DNA from: Bacteroidales bacterium
GTDB taxonomy: Bacteria; Bacteroidota; Bacteroidia; Bacteroidales; VadinHA17
Assembly: GCA_025455395.1 (NCBI GenBank)
Contig: JALOMO010000012.1
Span: 1 to 42,076, forward strand
Direction: 5' to 3'
Length of the DNA stretch: 42,076 bases
How positions within the stretch are numbered: position 1 is the stretch's first letter; every line of letters begins with the position of its first letter. Shown here in pieces: positions 8,848 to 18,754 of the stretch. The notes below the pieces were generated by a model. It worked only from the letters and a program-made list of their open reading frames with translations. It ran no database searches and was not told the DNA's origin. The position numbers and the translations under genes were made by a program.

Positions 8848-11094
8848 ATGACCATGAAAAAGACTATCAGATCATTAATAATTGTATCCTTGCTTTTTAT
8901 AACAGTCTGTACGGCAGGGCAGGAGGGTATACTTACTCTTGAAGATATCTTTACAAAAGGAGTTTACAGGTCGGAGTATTTCGGACCCGCACGTTGGATT
9001 GACGCCGGAGCAGGATATACAACACTTGAGCGCTCCGCCGACGGAAAGGGAAGGGATATTGTCAGATATGATTCAAAGACAGGTGCAAGGTCGGTCATTG
9101 TAGCTGCTTCTGATTTAATTCCCGCAGGCACTGAAGAACCCTTGCTGATAGACGATTATTCATGGTCACCTGACAACACAATGCTGCTTGTCTTCACAAA
9201 CACCTCAAGAGTATGGCGTTATAACACCAGGGGCGACTACTGGTTATTCAACACTTTAACGGGGAAACTCGTTCAATTGGGTGCGGAAATGGCTCCATCG
9301 TCAATGATGTTTGCCAAATTCTCTCCTGATGGCACAAAAGTCGCATACGTATGCTCAAGAAACATCTTCGTTGAAGATCTCCTTTCAAGTGAGACAAAAC
9401 AGTTAACGTTTGACGGCAGCGATAAAATAATCAACGGAACATTCGACTGGGTCTACGAGGAAGAGCTTGACTGCCGTGATGGCTTCCGGTGGAGTCCTGA
9501 CTCAAAGCACATAGCCTACTGGCAACTTGATACAGATGGCACAGATCTCTTCTACCTTATAAACAATACTGATTCCATCTATCCTAAAATCACGGCAATT
9601 CCCTATCCGAAGGTCGGGCGTCCAGGCTCTGCTGCCAGGATAGGCGTGATACCCTCCGGCGGAGGTGAAACAGTCTGGATGAAAACAGAAGGCGATAAGA
9701 GAGACAACTACCTGGCAAGGATGGAATTCGCAGCATCCTCTGACCAGATTGTCATCCAGCAGATCAACCGGCTGCAGAATAACAACAAGGTGGTAATCGC
9801 TGACATTGCTGATGGAGAGGTTTCAGCAGTCTTTACAGATAGCGATGAAGCCTGGGTAAATGTCTGTGACGACATGATCTGGCTCGAAAACGGAAATTGG
9901 TTCACATTCATGAGTGAACGGGGAGGATGGAGACAGTTATACAAGGTTTCACGTGACGGAACCATGGTGATCAACCTCACACCGGGTGAATATGATATTA
10001 TAAGCCTTATATCTGTGAATGAGAAGTCAGGGTATCTCTATTTTACAGCATCTCCTGATGATCCCACCGCACGATATCTCTACAGGGTCAGACTCGACGG
10101 AAAAGGTAAGGCGGAGAGGCTGACACCCTCTGACATGACAGGGCATAACTCGTACCAGATATCACCTGACACCAGGTATGCACTGCATACATATTCAAGT
10201 GCTGCCGTACCTAACCGTATCAATATCATTTCGTTACCTGATCATAAAACTATCCGTCAACTTGTTGACAATGAGTCATTGACTAAGAGTTACTCCGCAC
10301 TCAGGATCAGACCTAAGGAGTTCTTTACAGTTGACATAGGTGAGGGTGTCAGCCTCCATTGCTGGATGATCAGACCCTTTGACTTTGATCCTGCAAAGAA
10401 ATATCCTGTTATTTTTCATGTCTATGGTGAGCCGGCCGGCTCCACGGTGCAGAATAGCTTTGGAGGCGGGGATCTCTGGCATCAGTTCCTGGCTCAACAG
10501 GGTTATATTGTCATGAGCGTTGACAACCGGGGTACAGCCATGTTTCGCGGACGCGAATGGCGCAAATGTATCTACGGTCAGATTGGCATCATGGCTACAC
10601 ATGATCAGGCAAAGGCAGCACAGGAGATAATAGAAACCTACAGCTTCGTCGATCCGGAGCGCATTGGAATATGGGGCTGGAGCGGGGGCGGTTCCATGAC
10701 TCTTAACTGCATGTTTCGGTACCCGCAAATTTATAGTACAGGTATAGCAATTGCTTTTGTCAGCAATCAGAAATTCTACGACTCCATTTACCAGGAGCGT
10801 TACATGGGTCTTCCTGACAGCAACGCGGATGGTTATCGCGACGGATCACCTGTGACACATGTTGCCGGGTTGAAAGGAAATCTTCTTCTCATTCACGGTT
10901 CAGGTGATGATAACGTTCATTACCAGAATATGGAATATCTCGTTAACGAGCTGATCAGACAGAACAAGATCTTTTCAATGATTGAGTATCCTAACAGATC
11001 CCACGGAATATATGAAGGACCCAATACTACCAGGCACCTTTACGAGACGATGTTCTGGTATCTTAAGAAAAACCTTCCTGCCGGAGGGAGGTAG
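8848..11094 (+). CDS. S9 family peptidase (dipeptidyl peptidase IV-like)
   Basis: Beta-propeller N-terminus, DWVYEEELDCRDGFRWSPDSKHIAYWQLDTD, catalytic GWSGGGSM, C-terminal Asp and His regions (GSGDDNVHYQN, NRSHGI). Confidence 0.92.
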   Translation: MTMKKTIRSLIIVSLLFITVCTAGQEGILTLEDIFTKGVYRSEYFGPARWIDAGAGYTTLERSADGKGRDIVRYDSKTGARSVIVAASDLIPAGTEEPLLIDDYSWSPDNTMLLVFTNTSRVWRYNTRGDYWLFNTLTGKLVQLGAEMAPSSMMFAKFSPDGTKVAYVCSRNIFVEDLLSSETKQLTFDGSDKIINGTFDWVYEEELDCRDGFRWSPDSKHIAYWQLDTDGTDLFYLINNTDSIYPKITAIPYPKVGRPGSAARIGVIPSGGGETVWMKTEGDKRDNYLARMEFAASSDQIVIQQINRLQNNNKVVIADIADGEVSAVFTDSDEAWVNVCDDMIWLENGNWFTFMSERGGWRQLYKVSRDGTMVINLTPGEYDIISLISVNEKSGYLYFTASPDDPTARYLYRVRLDGKGKAERLTPSDMTGHNSYQISPDTRYALHTYSSAAVPNRINIISLPDHKTIRQLVDNESLTKSYSALRIRPKEFFTVDIGEGVSLHCWMIRPFDFDPAKKYPVIFHVYGEPAGSTVQNSFGGGDLWHQFLAQQGYIVMSVDNRGTAMFRGREWRKCIYGQIGIMATHDQAKAAQEIIETYSFVDPERIGIWGWSGGGSMTLNCMFRYPQIYSTGIAIAFVSNQKFYDSIYQERYMGLPDSNADGYRDGSPVTHVAGLKGNLLLIHGSGDDNVHYQNMEYLVNELIRQNKIFSMIEYPNRSHGIYEGPNTTRHLYETMFWYLKKNLPAGGR

Positions 11095-11123
11095 GCAGAA
11101 TCAGAGGTGTTATCCACCACCCC

Positions 11124-11167
11124 CTCACTGGCGATGGCCAGTGAGACCCCTCCTGTCTCAGGAGGGG
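11124..11167. repeat. Two adjacent perfect 9-bp-stem hairpins between convergent genes
   Basis: CTCACTGGC-GATG-GCCAGTGAG (11124-11145) and CCCCTCCTG-TCT-CAGGAGGGG (11147-11167). Confidence 0.85.
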
Positions 11168-11222
11168 AAATAACATTTTAACATTACTCCTTAACCTCCC
11201 TGCTCCTGGCTCCATGCCATTG

Positions 11223-11924
11223 TTAGGCTATGCTGCTGAGCCTGCTCCGCAGCTGTTTGTAGTCAGGAATTATGCTCTCAAGAAGCTGATAATACTGTCT
11301 GCTGTGGTTATGATGAACGAGGTGACATAGCTCATGGATAATTACATAGTCAATGAGCTCCGGATCTTTCTTGATCAACTCCCTGTTTAACCATATAGTG
11401 CCATTGGTACGGCATGTGCCCCAGCGCCGCTTCATCTTCCTGGCGCCAATTGACTCTGGTGCAGGCAGCAGGGATTGATGCTTCGCAACCAGCTCGCTTG
11501 TACGAGCAAGAAAGAATTTCTTTGCCTCACTCAGATACCAGGCATCAACCGAAGCAGCGATCTTTCCGGGAACCGGTACAGGAAGCATGAGATGCAGCTC
11601 GTCACCCACAAACTCAACCCTGCTGCGTGCCGACGGGCTCACTTTTAACTTCAGGTTCCTTCCCAGGAATGGAATATGACTGCCATCTTCAACAGGATTA
11701 ATCTCAGCTGCGGGTCTGATATCCTTCATCTTCTCCCTCTGCCTGATGATCCAGCCCGTCTTCTCCCTGACAAACTGCATCAAAGAGTAAAGAGGGATAT
11801 ACCATGGTGCCCTGATCATCAGTGTGCCACCTGGCTTAACATATAGTGCTACCGTTCTTCTTGATGACCTTACAATATCAATTTCAACCTCCTCGGAGGC
11901 AATACTGACGGTTCGTTTCTTCAT
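11223..11924 (-). CDS. YgjP-like/M48-type metallopeptidase (DUF45)
   Basis: VIIHELCHLVHHNHSRQYYQLLESIIPDYK and KMKRRWGTCRTNGTIWLN. Confidence 0.88.
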   Translation of the reverse strand: MKKRTVSIASEEVEIDIVRSSRRTVALYVKPGGTLMIRAPWYIPLYSLMQFVREKTGWIIRQREKMKDIRPAAEINPVEDGSHIPFLGRNLKLKVSPSARSRVEFVGDELHLMLPVPVPGKIAASVDAWYLSEAKKFFLARTSELVAKHQSLLPAPESIGARKMKRRWGTCRTNGTIWLNRELIKKDPELIDYVIIHELCHLVHHNHSRQYYQLLESIIPDYKQLRSRLSSIA

Positions 11925-11939
11925 GAGAAGACCGTCCGG

Positions 11940-13526
11940 CTATTGCTTAACGGGTTTGTCTATAACAGGCCTCTCATGGCTGGAGGCAAGTTTATAACCT
12001 GTTAAGAACCCGGCTTTTGAGACTTTAATCAGCTTGTCAAAGTCTATGAATTCATAATCATCAGTATGCTGGTGATAGTCGCGGTGTATTCCGGTAAAGA
12101 AGAAGATTGCCGGTATTCCTTTCTTATGGAAGGGATAATGGTCTGAACCGGAGAAGTAAGCACCCTTGCCTTCGTCGACAGGATAGATGGCTGATTTCAG
12201 ACATGCTTCTTTTGCAAGGGCCACGAATGCTGTACTTTCTCCTGCTGAGATGATCTTGATGGTGTCAGGTCCGGTTATATCAATCTTACCGTTATGCGAG
12301 GCTCCTGTATCAGACTCCCTGCGTGACCTGGCAATCATGTCAAAGTTGATGTTGGCAATGGTGTTTTCAAGTGGAAAGAGCGGATTATCAGTATAATAGT
12401 TTGAACCGTGCAATCCCTCTTCCTCTCCTGTAGTCCAGAAGAAGAGTATGCTCCTGAGAGGCTTTTTGTCGAGTGAGGTGAAGGCGCGGGCAATGCCCAG
12501 AAGCCCTGTCGAGCCGGATGCATTGTCGTTGGCACCATTAAGAACCCTTCCTGAAATATCAAATCCGGAATGGTCATAGTGTGCAGTGTAAATGACACAT
12601 TCATTTTTTAGTTTCGGATCTGATCCTTCAATGTAACCGACAATATTAAAGCTTGTTACAGTGTCTTTTGAAACATTTATTTTTACGTCGGCCTTCAGTC
12701 CGGGGACGATGAATGAAGCAGGTTTTTTTGAGGTTGCAATACTGTCCTGCATCTCAGCCAGCGTCACTCCTGCATTTTTCAGCAGAAGGTCTGCAGTCTC
12801 CCTGGTGATCGAATAAGCGTTAAGGTTGAAGTTAAATGACTGGTTTTTGAACAGAGGTACAAGCTGGTAACTGCTTCCCAAGGAAAGCGTAGAAGGTGAG
12901 ATGTCAGTCCCAAGGGCTGGGTCGGCAACATAAAAAATTGCCTTGGCTTTCTGAAGCATCAACATTGGCAGCTTGCGAAATTCTGCACTTTCGTTTACAA
13001 CTTCACCTGTGGCCGGCATGCCGCTACCATGAAGATCGGGTTTCCTTGTCATTATGATCACAATGCGGTCAGTCAATGATACACCGGAGAAATCATTGTA
13101 TTTAACTTCAGAATTATTATATCCGTATCCGGCAAAGACAATCTCGCCACTGAAGCTTACATTGTCAGAGGGGGTTATCAACGGGAAAATATCAGCTGTT
13201 ACCTGATTATTCTCCACAGAATCGGTCAGTGTGACGGTTGACTCACCGGGAACGGACGAGACCTTAAGGTAGGTGAGAGGCTGATAGAGATCAATCTGGC
13301 CGGGAAGAGGCTTAATACCCATCTCAAGAGCTGATGAACTGATATATTCCGCAGCCCTTATATTACCATCGCTTCCCGTCCTTCTCCCTTCGAGGGCATC
13401 GGATGCCAGATACTTCATGTGTTTCTGTGCTTCACCGAGAGTTATCTGGTTGAGTTCTTTTTTCTGTGAATAAGATGAGGTTGCCACAAAAATAGTGGTA
13501 GCCAGTAATAATAATCTAATTTTCAT
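11940..13526 (-). CDS. M28 family metallopeptidase, secreted
   Basis: Signal peptide; YTAHYDHSG, NGANDNASGSTGLL, TTGEEEGLHGS, NFDMIAR, SGSDHYPFHKKGIPAIFFFTG. Confidence 0.92.
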   Translation of the reverse strand: MKIRLLLLATTIFVATSSYSQKKELNQITLGEAQKHMKYLASDALEGRRTGSDGNIRAAEYISSSALEMGIKPLPGQIDLYQPLTYLKVSSVPGESTVTLTDSVENNQVTADIFPLITPSDNVSFSGEIVFAGYGYNNSEVKYNDFSGVSLTDRIVIIMTRKPDLHGSGMPATGEVVNESAEFRKLPMLMLQKAKAIFYVADPALGTDISPSTLSLGSSYQLVPLFKNQSFNFNLNAYSITRETADLLLKNAGVTLAEMQDSIATSKKPASFIVPGLKADVKINVSKDTVTSFNIVGYIEGSDPKLKNECVIYTAHYDHSGFDISGRVLNGANDNASGSTGLLGIARAFTSLDKKPLRSILFFWTTGEEEGLHGSNYYTDNPLFPLENTIANINFDMIARSRRESDTGASHNGKIDITGPDTIKIISAGESTAFVALAKEACLKSAIYPVDEGKGAYFSGSDHYPFHKKGIPAIFFFTGIHRDYHQHTDDYEFIDFDKLIKVSKAGFLTGYKLASSHERPVIDKPVKQ

Positions 13527-13617
13527 GTTTGTCAGGCGGTTGAACGAAGCAATCAGTTTGCAAAAAAGGTAACTACAAAGTTATTTGATTTTTATTCAAA
13601 ATTCAAACCGGAAGCTT

Positions 13618-14817
13618 TTATTCCTGTCTGAGGGTTAAGACAATGATTTCAGGTGGCATAAAGATCCTCGCTGCCATCCCCATAGTTCCAAGTCCGGTCG
13701 TAACAAAGAGGTATGAATTCTCCCTGCTGTACAGACCTCTCCAGTATTCATGTATCGCTGAGGCAGGAGAGATATATCCACCCGGGGCAGGAAGGCCTAT
13801 CTGCATCCCATGTGTATGGCCTGAGAGTGTGAGATCAGGCAGCCTGCCATTTTCTGAAGCAGCTTTCCACCCGGCCGGGTCATGTACAAGTAAAAGATTG
13901 AAAAGTGAATCGTCATACTGATCCATCACCTTATCAAAGTCTCCAAAGCGCATATTTAGGCGATGACCGTGAGTGACCACCCCGGAGACTGATAATTGTG
14001 CCCCGTTATGCGTTATGAGAACAGTTGTGTCATTAAGGAGAGTATATCCTGAGGCCCTGATCTTGTCTGAGACCTTATCCATACACTCCCGGCCGTACTC
14101 TTCGTCATAATCGGGCATGTAAGTACCATCATCATGATTGCCGATTACCGCAAATGATCCGCCTGTTGCAGTGGCATTCTTCAGGATGGTATCACACATT
14201 CCGAATTCCTTCCAGCCAAACGTTACGAAGTCACCAGTATTTATCAGTAAATCAGGTTTTTCTGAGTTGATTAAATTAACTGCTTCAACCAGTTTCCCGT
14301 AATGCCGGTGGTATGAAGAGAGATGGAGGTCTGATATCAGGATGATCTTCATTCCGTCAAGCCTGCTGTCGAGACCCCTGAAGGGTATCTCCTCCCTGAT
14401 GATCCTCACATCGAACCTCTGCCTGAAATAACCATCTGCAAACAGAAATATCAGAATTCCGGAAAGAATGATATTTGTAATAACCAGCCCTGACATTTTC
14501 CTTCGCAGAATCCTTCCTGCCAGTCGTGTCACAATACTTAATCCCAGGTAAACTGAACCTACTGCAATGATAAGTATGTTGATCACTCCGAAGGCTATGT
14601 ATCTGAATGCGTTTGCCGGATCATCAAATTCACCTTTGTACGTAACAAGCCGTGCTACCAGGTATATGAGCACTATTGAAAGTGCAGTCTTAAAGGTGAA
14701 TGAAATTAACCTTAGCACAATGTTGCGCTTGCGCAGGTCCGTCACAAGGCGCCACCATATGTACAGGTCAATGAGAACTAGTGTAATAAAGATCCACATA
14801 TGGTTACTTTGGTTCAA
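13618..14817 (-). CDS. Membrane-associated metallophosphoesterase (YaeI-like)
   Basis: N-terminal TM helices; ISDLHLSSYH, NTGDFV, GNHDDG, LSGHTHGMQIGLP. Confidence 0.9.
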   Translation of the reverse strand: MNQSNHMWIFITLVLIDLYIWWRLVTDLRKRNIVLRLISFTFKTALSIVLIYLVARLVTYKGEFDDPANAFRYIAFGVINILIIAVGSVYLGLSIVTRLAGRILRRKMSGLVITNIILSGILIFLFADGYFRQRFDVRIIREEIPFRGLDSRLDGMKIILISDLHLSSYHRHYGKLVEAVNLINSEKPDLLINTGDFVTFGWKEFGMCDTILKNATATGGSFAVIGNHDDGTYMPDYDEEYGRECMDKVSDKIRASGYTLLNDTTVLITHNGAQLSVSGVVTHGHRLNMRFGDFDKVMDQYDDSLFNLLLVHDPAGWKAASENGRLPDLTLSGHTHGMQIGLPAPGGYISPASAIHEYWRGLYSRENSYLFVTTGLGTMGMAARIFMPPEIIVLTLRQE

Positions 14818-14875
14818 AAATAATACTTTAAGACGATCATCTGGATAGCAATTACTTTTTGGATATTTTTGTGAT

Positions 14876-15307
14876 ATGATAACAGTTCAGCTTATTAATA
14901 GAGATTCAGTGCTGCAGGATCTATCATATGTTGTCATTGCTGCCAGGTATAAACAGGGATGGCTTTTCATAAAGCACAGGAAAAGAGGAGGCTACGAGCT
15001 TCCGGCCGGGCATCCTGACCAAGGCGAGAGCAGTGAGGCCGCCGCAGCCCGGGAGCTGTCAGAAGAGACGGGAGCAAAAGATTTCACCATTGAGCCGGTA
15101 TCATACTATTCGGTTGACTCAGGAGCAGGGATCCAATACGGAAGACTTTTCCTTGCCGAGGTGCGATTGCTGGGAGAAATTACTGACAGCAATGAAATTG
15201 AGGAAGTAGGGATATTCAGCGAGCTGCCCGGCGAATTGTCACTTAGGGAGGTGATGACATTCCTTTTTCTCAGGGCGGAGGAGTATTTCAGATATAGTCG
15301 ATACTGA
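14876..15307 (+). CDS. NUDIX hydrolase
   Basis: Nudix box-like GHPDQGESSEAAAARELSEETGA. Confidence 0.85.
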   Translation: MITVQLINRDSVLQDLSYVVIAARYKQGWLFIKHRKRGGYELPAGHPDQGESSEAAAARELSEETGAKDFTIEPVSYYSVDSGAGIQYGRLFLAEVRLLGEITDSNEIEEVGIFSELPGELSLREVMTFLFLRAEEYFRYSRY

Positions 15308-16469
15308 TAAGCTTAAGCCACTTGTCTTCAAGAAGCCGTGCTATCCTCTTGACCACCGTACGGCGTATCTCAAGGTCAACAGGCAGAGTCGGGTCCTGGT
15401 GAGCAACATTTATGCGTGTCCCGACAATGAAGTTGATCTCGTCGCTATCCATTATCAATTTGACAATTTTATCAGCAGGACCTTTTCCCAGTTTAACGGA
15501 GTTATTATATTTTTTGACTAACTCATTGACTTTCTGAAGTGTAAGTATTCCCTCGGTAACCAGGTCAATACCCTCCATGAAGCTCTCTGGGGGCAGATCA
15601 GGATCTTCAAAGATGAGCTCGTCCACGATCTTTCTGTTAAGTTCCCTGGCAATAATATCTGCTGTTGTGCCTCCGCAGAGAATGACCTTTCCTTTGTATT
15701 CTTTGACCTTCTCTGCCAGGAGACTATCCTTTTCCTTGTCATACGGTGGCCCTGAGCAGATAAGCAGCTTGCGGGGTTCCCTGAAATAGATTATTGCACA
15801 TGATATATCATCTTTGGCCTCATACCGGTCATGTTTATAAGCCATAGTGACAATCTTGCCGGCAAGCGAATGAGCTGAAATTGATGTCTCGCTGTTAACG
15901 AGAGAGAGGGCATATTGCATAACATTTTCCCTTTCCCATCCAAGCGGCCAGGCATTGCTACCCATTCCGCTCTGGGCAACGCCATCCGACATCAGTATTA
16001 TTCTGTCTTCCTTTTCCGGGTAGAAGCTGCACTTTCTGAGCCTCTTTCCGGCATTCCTCCCCTTGTCAAGGATGACATCCTTCCAGTCTGGTTCAAAGAG
16101 CTGATTGCCTCTGAGTATTATGCATTTCGGATTGTCATATTCAAGTATGTTTGCACGCCCGTCACTCTCAATATCAACTATCGAAAAGGTGGCATAACTT
16201 ACCTTTCTTACAGAACATACCGGAAGGGTATTCATTATTATTTCTGCAATCCTGTCCGGTTCCTTGTGTTCGCGTGTGAAGTTAAGGGCCATTGTAGAGG
16301 TAAGTGTTGCAAGTATGTTTGCCTTGACACCACTCCCCATACCGTCAGAGAGAACCGTTATTATGCGGTTCTCTTCACGTACATTGACTGAAAGGAAGAC
16401 ATCACCGCATATTCGTTCACCGTGGTGATTTCGCTGCTGGCTGTTGACCTCTATAAAGAAATCCCTCTC
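15288..16469 (-). CDS. SpoIIE/PP2C-type serine phosphatase with uncharacterised C-terminal domain
   Basis: ICGDVFLSVNV, VLSDGMGSGVKANILATL, LMSDGVAQSG, KDDISCAIIYF; about 150-aa extra C-terminal domain. Start taken at MERDFFIEV rather than the longer ORF (16523). Confidence 0.88.
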   Translation of the reverse strand, partial: ERDFFIEVNSQQRNHHGERICGDVFLSVNVREENRIITVLSDGMGSGVKANILATLTSTMALNFTREHKEPDRIAEIIMNTLPVCSVRKVSYATFSIVDIESDGRANILEYDNPKCIILRGNQLFEPDWKDVILDKGRNAGKRLRKCSFYPEKEDRIILMSDGVAQSGMGSNAWPLGWERENVMQYALSLVNSETSISAHSLAGKIVTMAYKHDRYEAKDDISCAIIYFREPRKLLICSGPPYDKEKDSLLAEKVKEYKGKVILCGGTTADIIARELNRKIVDELIFEDPDLPPESFMEGIDLVTEGILTLQKVNELVKKYNNSVKLGKGPADKIVKLIMDSDEINFIVGTRINVAHQDPTLPVDLEIRRTVVKRIARLLEDKWLKLISIDYI

Positions 16470-16473
16470 CATT

Positions 16474-18360
16474 CTATTTTCCGGGCTTCTTATCAGTCTC
16501 CTTCTGCTTACGGAAAGACTCAAGAATTGAATTCAGCATCTTTTCAGTGTCTGAAGCCCCCTCGCCCAGAAGAAAGCCTATCTTCTGCACCATTTCGAGG
16601 TTTTTGTCTATTACGTCTGAGACCCTTGTTATAACCTCCTCGCGCTGTACTTCAGGTGAGAAGAGGTCACGGATCACTGCACCTGCAATTCTGTTCTGCC
16701 GGATGGGAAATATAGAGATATTGAACATCCTGTTCTCAAGCTGTACATCCCTGCTAATGACGGATTCATTTTCGCCAAGCACAAAAGAGAAGATGTTATA
16801 CACGTTGAATGGCAGAAGCGTTTTCAGGTCAGCGCCGCGAAGTCCCGGGATGATCTCTGCAATAGACCTGGCGTCTTCACCGATAATGTTTATAAAGCTT
16901 TCATTCGAGTGCAATATTTTAAGTTCATTGTCAACGATTACTACCCCGTTTGGGAGTTTATCGAGCATACTGTTCATTGTCTCCGATGCATTCTGTGCTG
17001 CATCTTTCTCCCTCATTGCCTGCTCTTCCGATTCTTTCAGTGCCTTTTTGGTTTCAGAGAGTTTCTTGTTGGTCTGCCGGAGTGTCTCAATATATTCCTG
17101 TTTGTTGCGCAGGTTATAGGTATGACACATCTCCGGCACAGCCAGCCCTTTGGCTACCGTTGAGGCAAACTCGCGGCACGATCTGTATCCGCAGGCATTA
17201 CAGTTTATCTCATCGGCACGCCTGTCTTTACCTATGATCTTCAGCACCTCCTGAACAGCCTCTTCTGACGGTTCAGGTATCCGCTGGTCATTTGCATTGA
17301 AGGTCCTCGAGAGATCAAGGTTTGACCAGCGTTCCATGTCTTTCCTCCACTGCTCCTTGTCGAGTGCCTCTACCCGTTTTTCTGCAAATTGTTTTACCAG
17401 TGAACGCCTTCTGAATCTCTCATCATGCCTTATCATACCAGGGCCAAGCATGCATCCCGGACAGAAGAAGAGGTTGAAATGATGTTTTATAGTGTCTATA
17501 TGATGGTTGAAGTCATTTATTGCCTCCATTATATCTTCCTTTCCTGAAGCGGTGATGACCTGGCTTGAGACCAGGTCACGCTTGATGCCGGCAGCCTGCA
17601 GAATACCTGCAGGGTAAGGGTACAGTGCTCCCCAGTTACCGAAAGGAGGATCAAATTCTGACATCTTAACTACCTTTTCCTGTATCTCGTTCTCTTCGAA
17701 GAGCTGCCTTATCTCAATAAAGGTAAGGACGGCTTCAATGAGTCTTTTGTCATTGTAAATACCAGCCTCAGCTTTGGTGTCAATGCATGGCCCGATGAAT
17801 ACGTTCGCCACCTCCTCCCCGTAAAGATCACGTGTGACCATGGCCGTGGCAACCATGGGTGAGACAATGGGAGAGAGGTTGGAAACTAGTCCCGGGTTGT
17901 ACTTCTCAATAATTTCAACAATTGAAGGGCAGTTGGCAGTTATATAATACTTCCCGCTGGACTCCTCAAAGAGGGTCTTATATGCAAAGGCAACCAGATC
18001 TACACCAAAGGAGACCTCATGAACATAATCGAACCCCAGTTTCCTGATCATCCCGACAAACTTGCGGTAGTCAGTGATGTCATCAAACTCTGAAGCGATA
18101 CTGGGGGCAATAAGAGCTGCTGTCTTCCGGCCCGAAGCCAGCAGTTGCTTTACGACCCCGATAGAGTTCTTAAACTCAATTGCTCCCGGAGTGCATGAGA
18201 GAAAACAGAGCCCGCATCCGATGCATCTGTCAGCAATGATGACCGGGTGATTTCTCTCAGGCTTCACTTCAATGGCGTTGACAGGGCAAGCCCTGACACA
18301 CGAGTAGGAGTTGCGGCACTTCTCCTCACTTATGTATATAACCTGGTCAGTAACATTCAT
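16474..18360 (-). CDS. Putative sensory [FeFe]-hydrogenase (group C-like): 2[4Fe-4S] ferredoxin, H-domain, PF04060-like Fe-S domain, PAS domain
   Basis: CRNSYSCVRACP and CIGCGLCFLSC clusters; H-domain motifs ITANCPSIV, FIGPCIDTKAE, FFCPGCMLGPGM; CNACGYRSCREFASTVAKGLAVPEMC; coiled coil plus PAS (MLDKLPNGVVIVDNELKILHSNESF). Start chosen at MNVTDQVIYI. Confidence 0.88.
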   Translation of the reverse strand: MNVTDQVIYISEEKCRNSYSCVRACPVNAIEVKPERNHPVIIADRCIGCGLCFLSCTPGAIEFKNSIGVVKQLLASGRKTAALIAPSIASEFDDITDYRKFVGMIRKLGFDYVHEVSFGVDLVAFAYKTLFEESSGKYYITANCPSIVEIIEKYNPGLVSNLSPIVSPMVATAMVTRDLYGEEVANVFIGPCIDTKAEAGIYNDKRLIEAVLTFIEIRQLFEENEIQEKVVKMSEFDPPFGNWGALYPYPAGILQAAGIKRDLVSSQVITASGKEDIMEAINDFNHHIDTIKHHFNLFFCPGCMLGPGMIRHDERFRRRSLVKQFAEKRVEALDKEQWRKDMERWSNLDLSRTFNANDQRIPEPSEEAVQEVLKIIGKDRRADEINCNACGYRSCREFASTVAKGLAVPEMCHTYNLRNKQEYIETLRQTNKKLSETKKALKESEEQAMREKDAAQNASETMNSMLDKLPNGVVIVDNELKILHSNESFINIIGEDARSIAEIIPGLRGADLKTLLPFNVYNIFSFVLGENESVISRDVQLENRMFNISIFPIRQNRIAGAVIRDLFSPEVQREEVITRVSDVIDKNLEMVQKIGFLLGEGASDTEKMLNSILESFRKQKETDKKPGK

Positions 18361-18376
18361 AATCAATGCATTAGTG

Positions 18377-18634
18377 TCATCTTCCCGGTTCAGCCAACTC
18401 CCTGTCAAGAATCTTTTCTATTTCTGTAAGAGTCGTCTGAATGAAGGTCTTGCCATTTATTGTAAGAAACGGACCTTCACTGCAACGGTCCATACATCTC
18501 GCTCCTTTTAAGAGTACTTTATCATCAAGGTGGTTCTTTCGGAGATAATCACGTATGACCTGCACCACCTCCCTGTTGCCTCTTGAAAAACAAGAGCTTC
18601 CGAGGCATATCTCTATTTCATATGACTGTTTCAA
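18377..18634 (-). CDS. Stand-alone thioredoxin-like [2Fe-2S] ferredoxin
   Basis: CLGSSC...ARCMDRCSEGP, four-Cys pattern. Apparent TTG start. Confidence 0.8.
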   Translation of the reverse strand: MKQSYEIEICLGSSCFSRGNREVVQVIRDYLRKNHLDDKVLLKGARCMDRCSEGPFLTINGKTFIQTTLTEIEKILDRELAEPGR

Positions 18635-18661
18635 ATCATTGCCTGTTATTCACACTTTTTT

Positions 18662-18692
18662 CAAAAGTACAACATTTTTTCTCCCCTTCAAT
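18662..18692 (-). promoter_or_regulatory. Putative Bacteroidetes promoter for the ferredoxin/H-domain/SpoIIE operon
   Basis: On minus strand: -7 TACTTTTG (18669-18662), 19-bp spacer, -33-like ATTG (18692-18689). Confidence 0.5.
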
Positions 18693-18719
18693 CACTATAC
18701 CGGCTATTTCATCTATTTA

Positions 18720-18737
18720 TTGTTATTTAAATAACAT
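18720..18737. promoter_or_regulatory. Putative Rex operator 1
   Basis: TTGTTATTTAAATAACAT; inner 16 bp TGTTATTTAAATAACA is a perfect palindrome resembling TTGTTA-N6-TAACAA Rex sites. Confidence 0.6.
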
Positions 18738-18754
18738 TGTTTTTGAAATAACAA
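18737..18754. promoter_or_regulatory. Putative Rex operator 2
   Basis: TTGTTTTTGAAATAACAA; 11 of 12 fixed positions match TTGTTA-N6-TAACAA; abuts and shares one base with operator 1. Confidence 0.55.

Noticed and set aside
16547-17237. Long opposite-strand ORFs inside the PAS sensor gene (190 aa, 95 aa and others)
   Set aside because: Antisense to a strongly supported CDS, with low-complexity Ser/Cys/Leu-rich translations and no family motifs.
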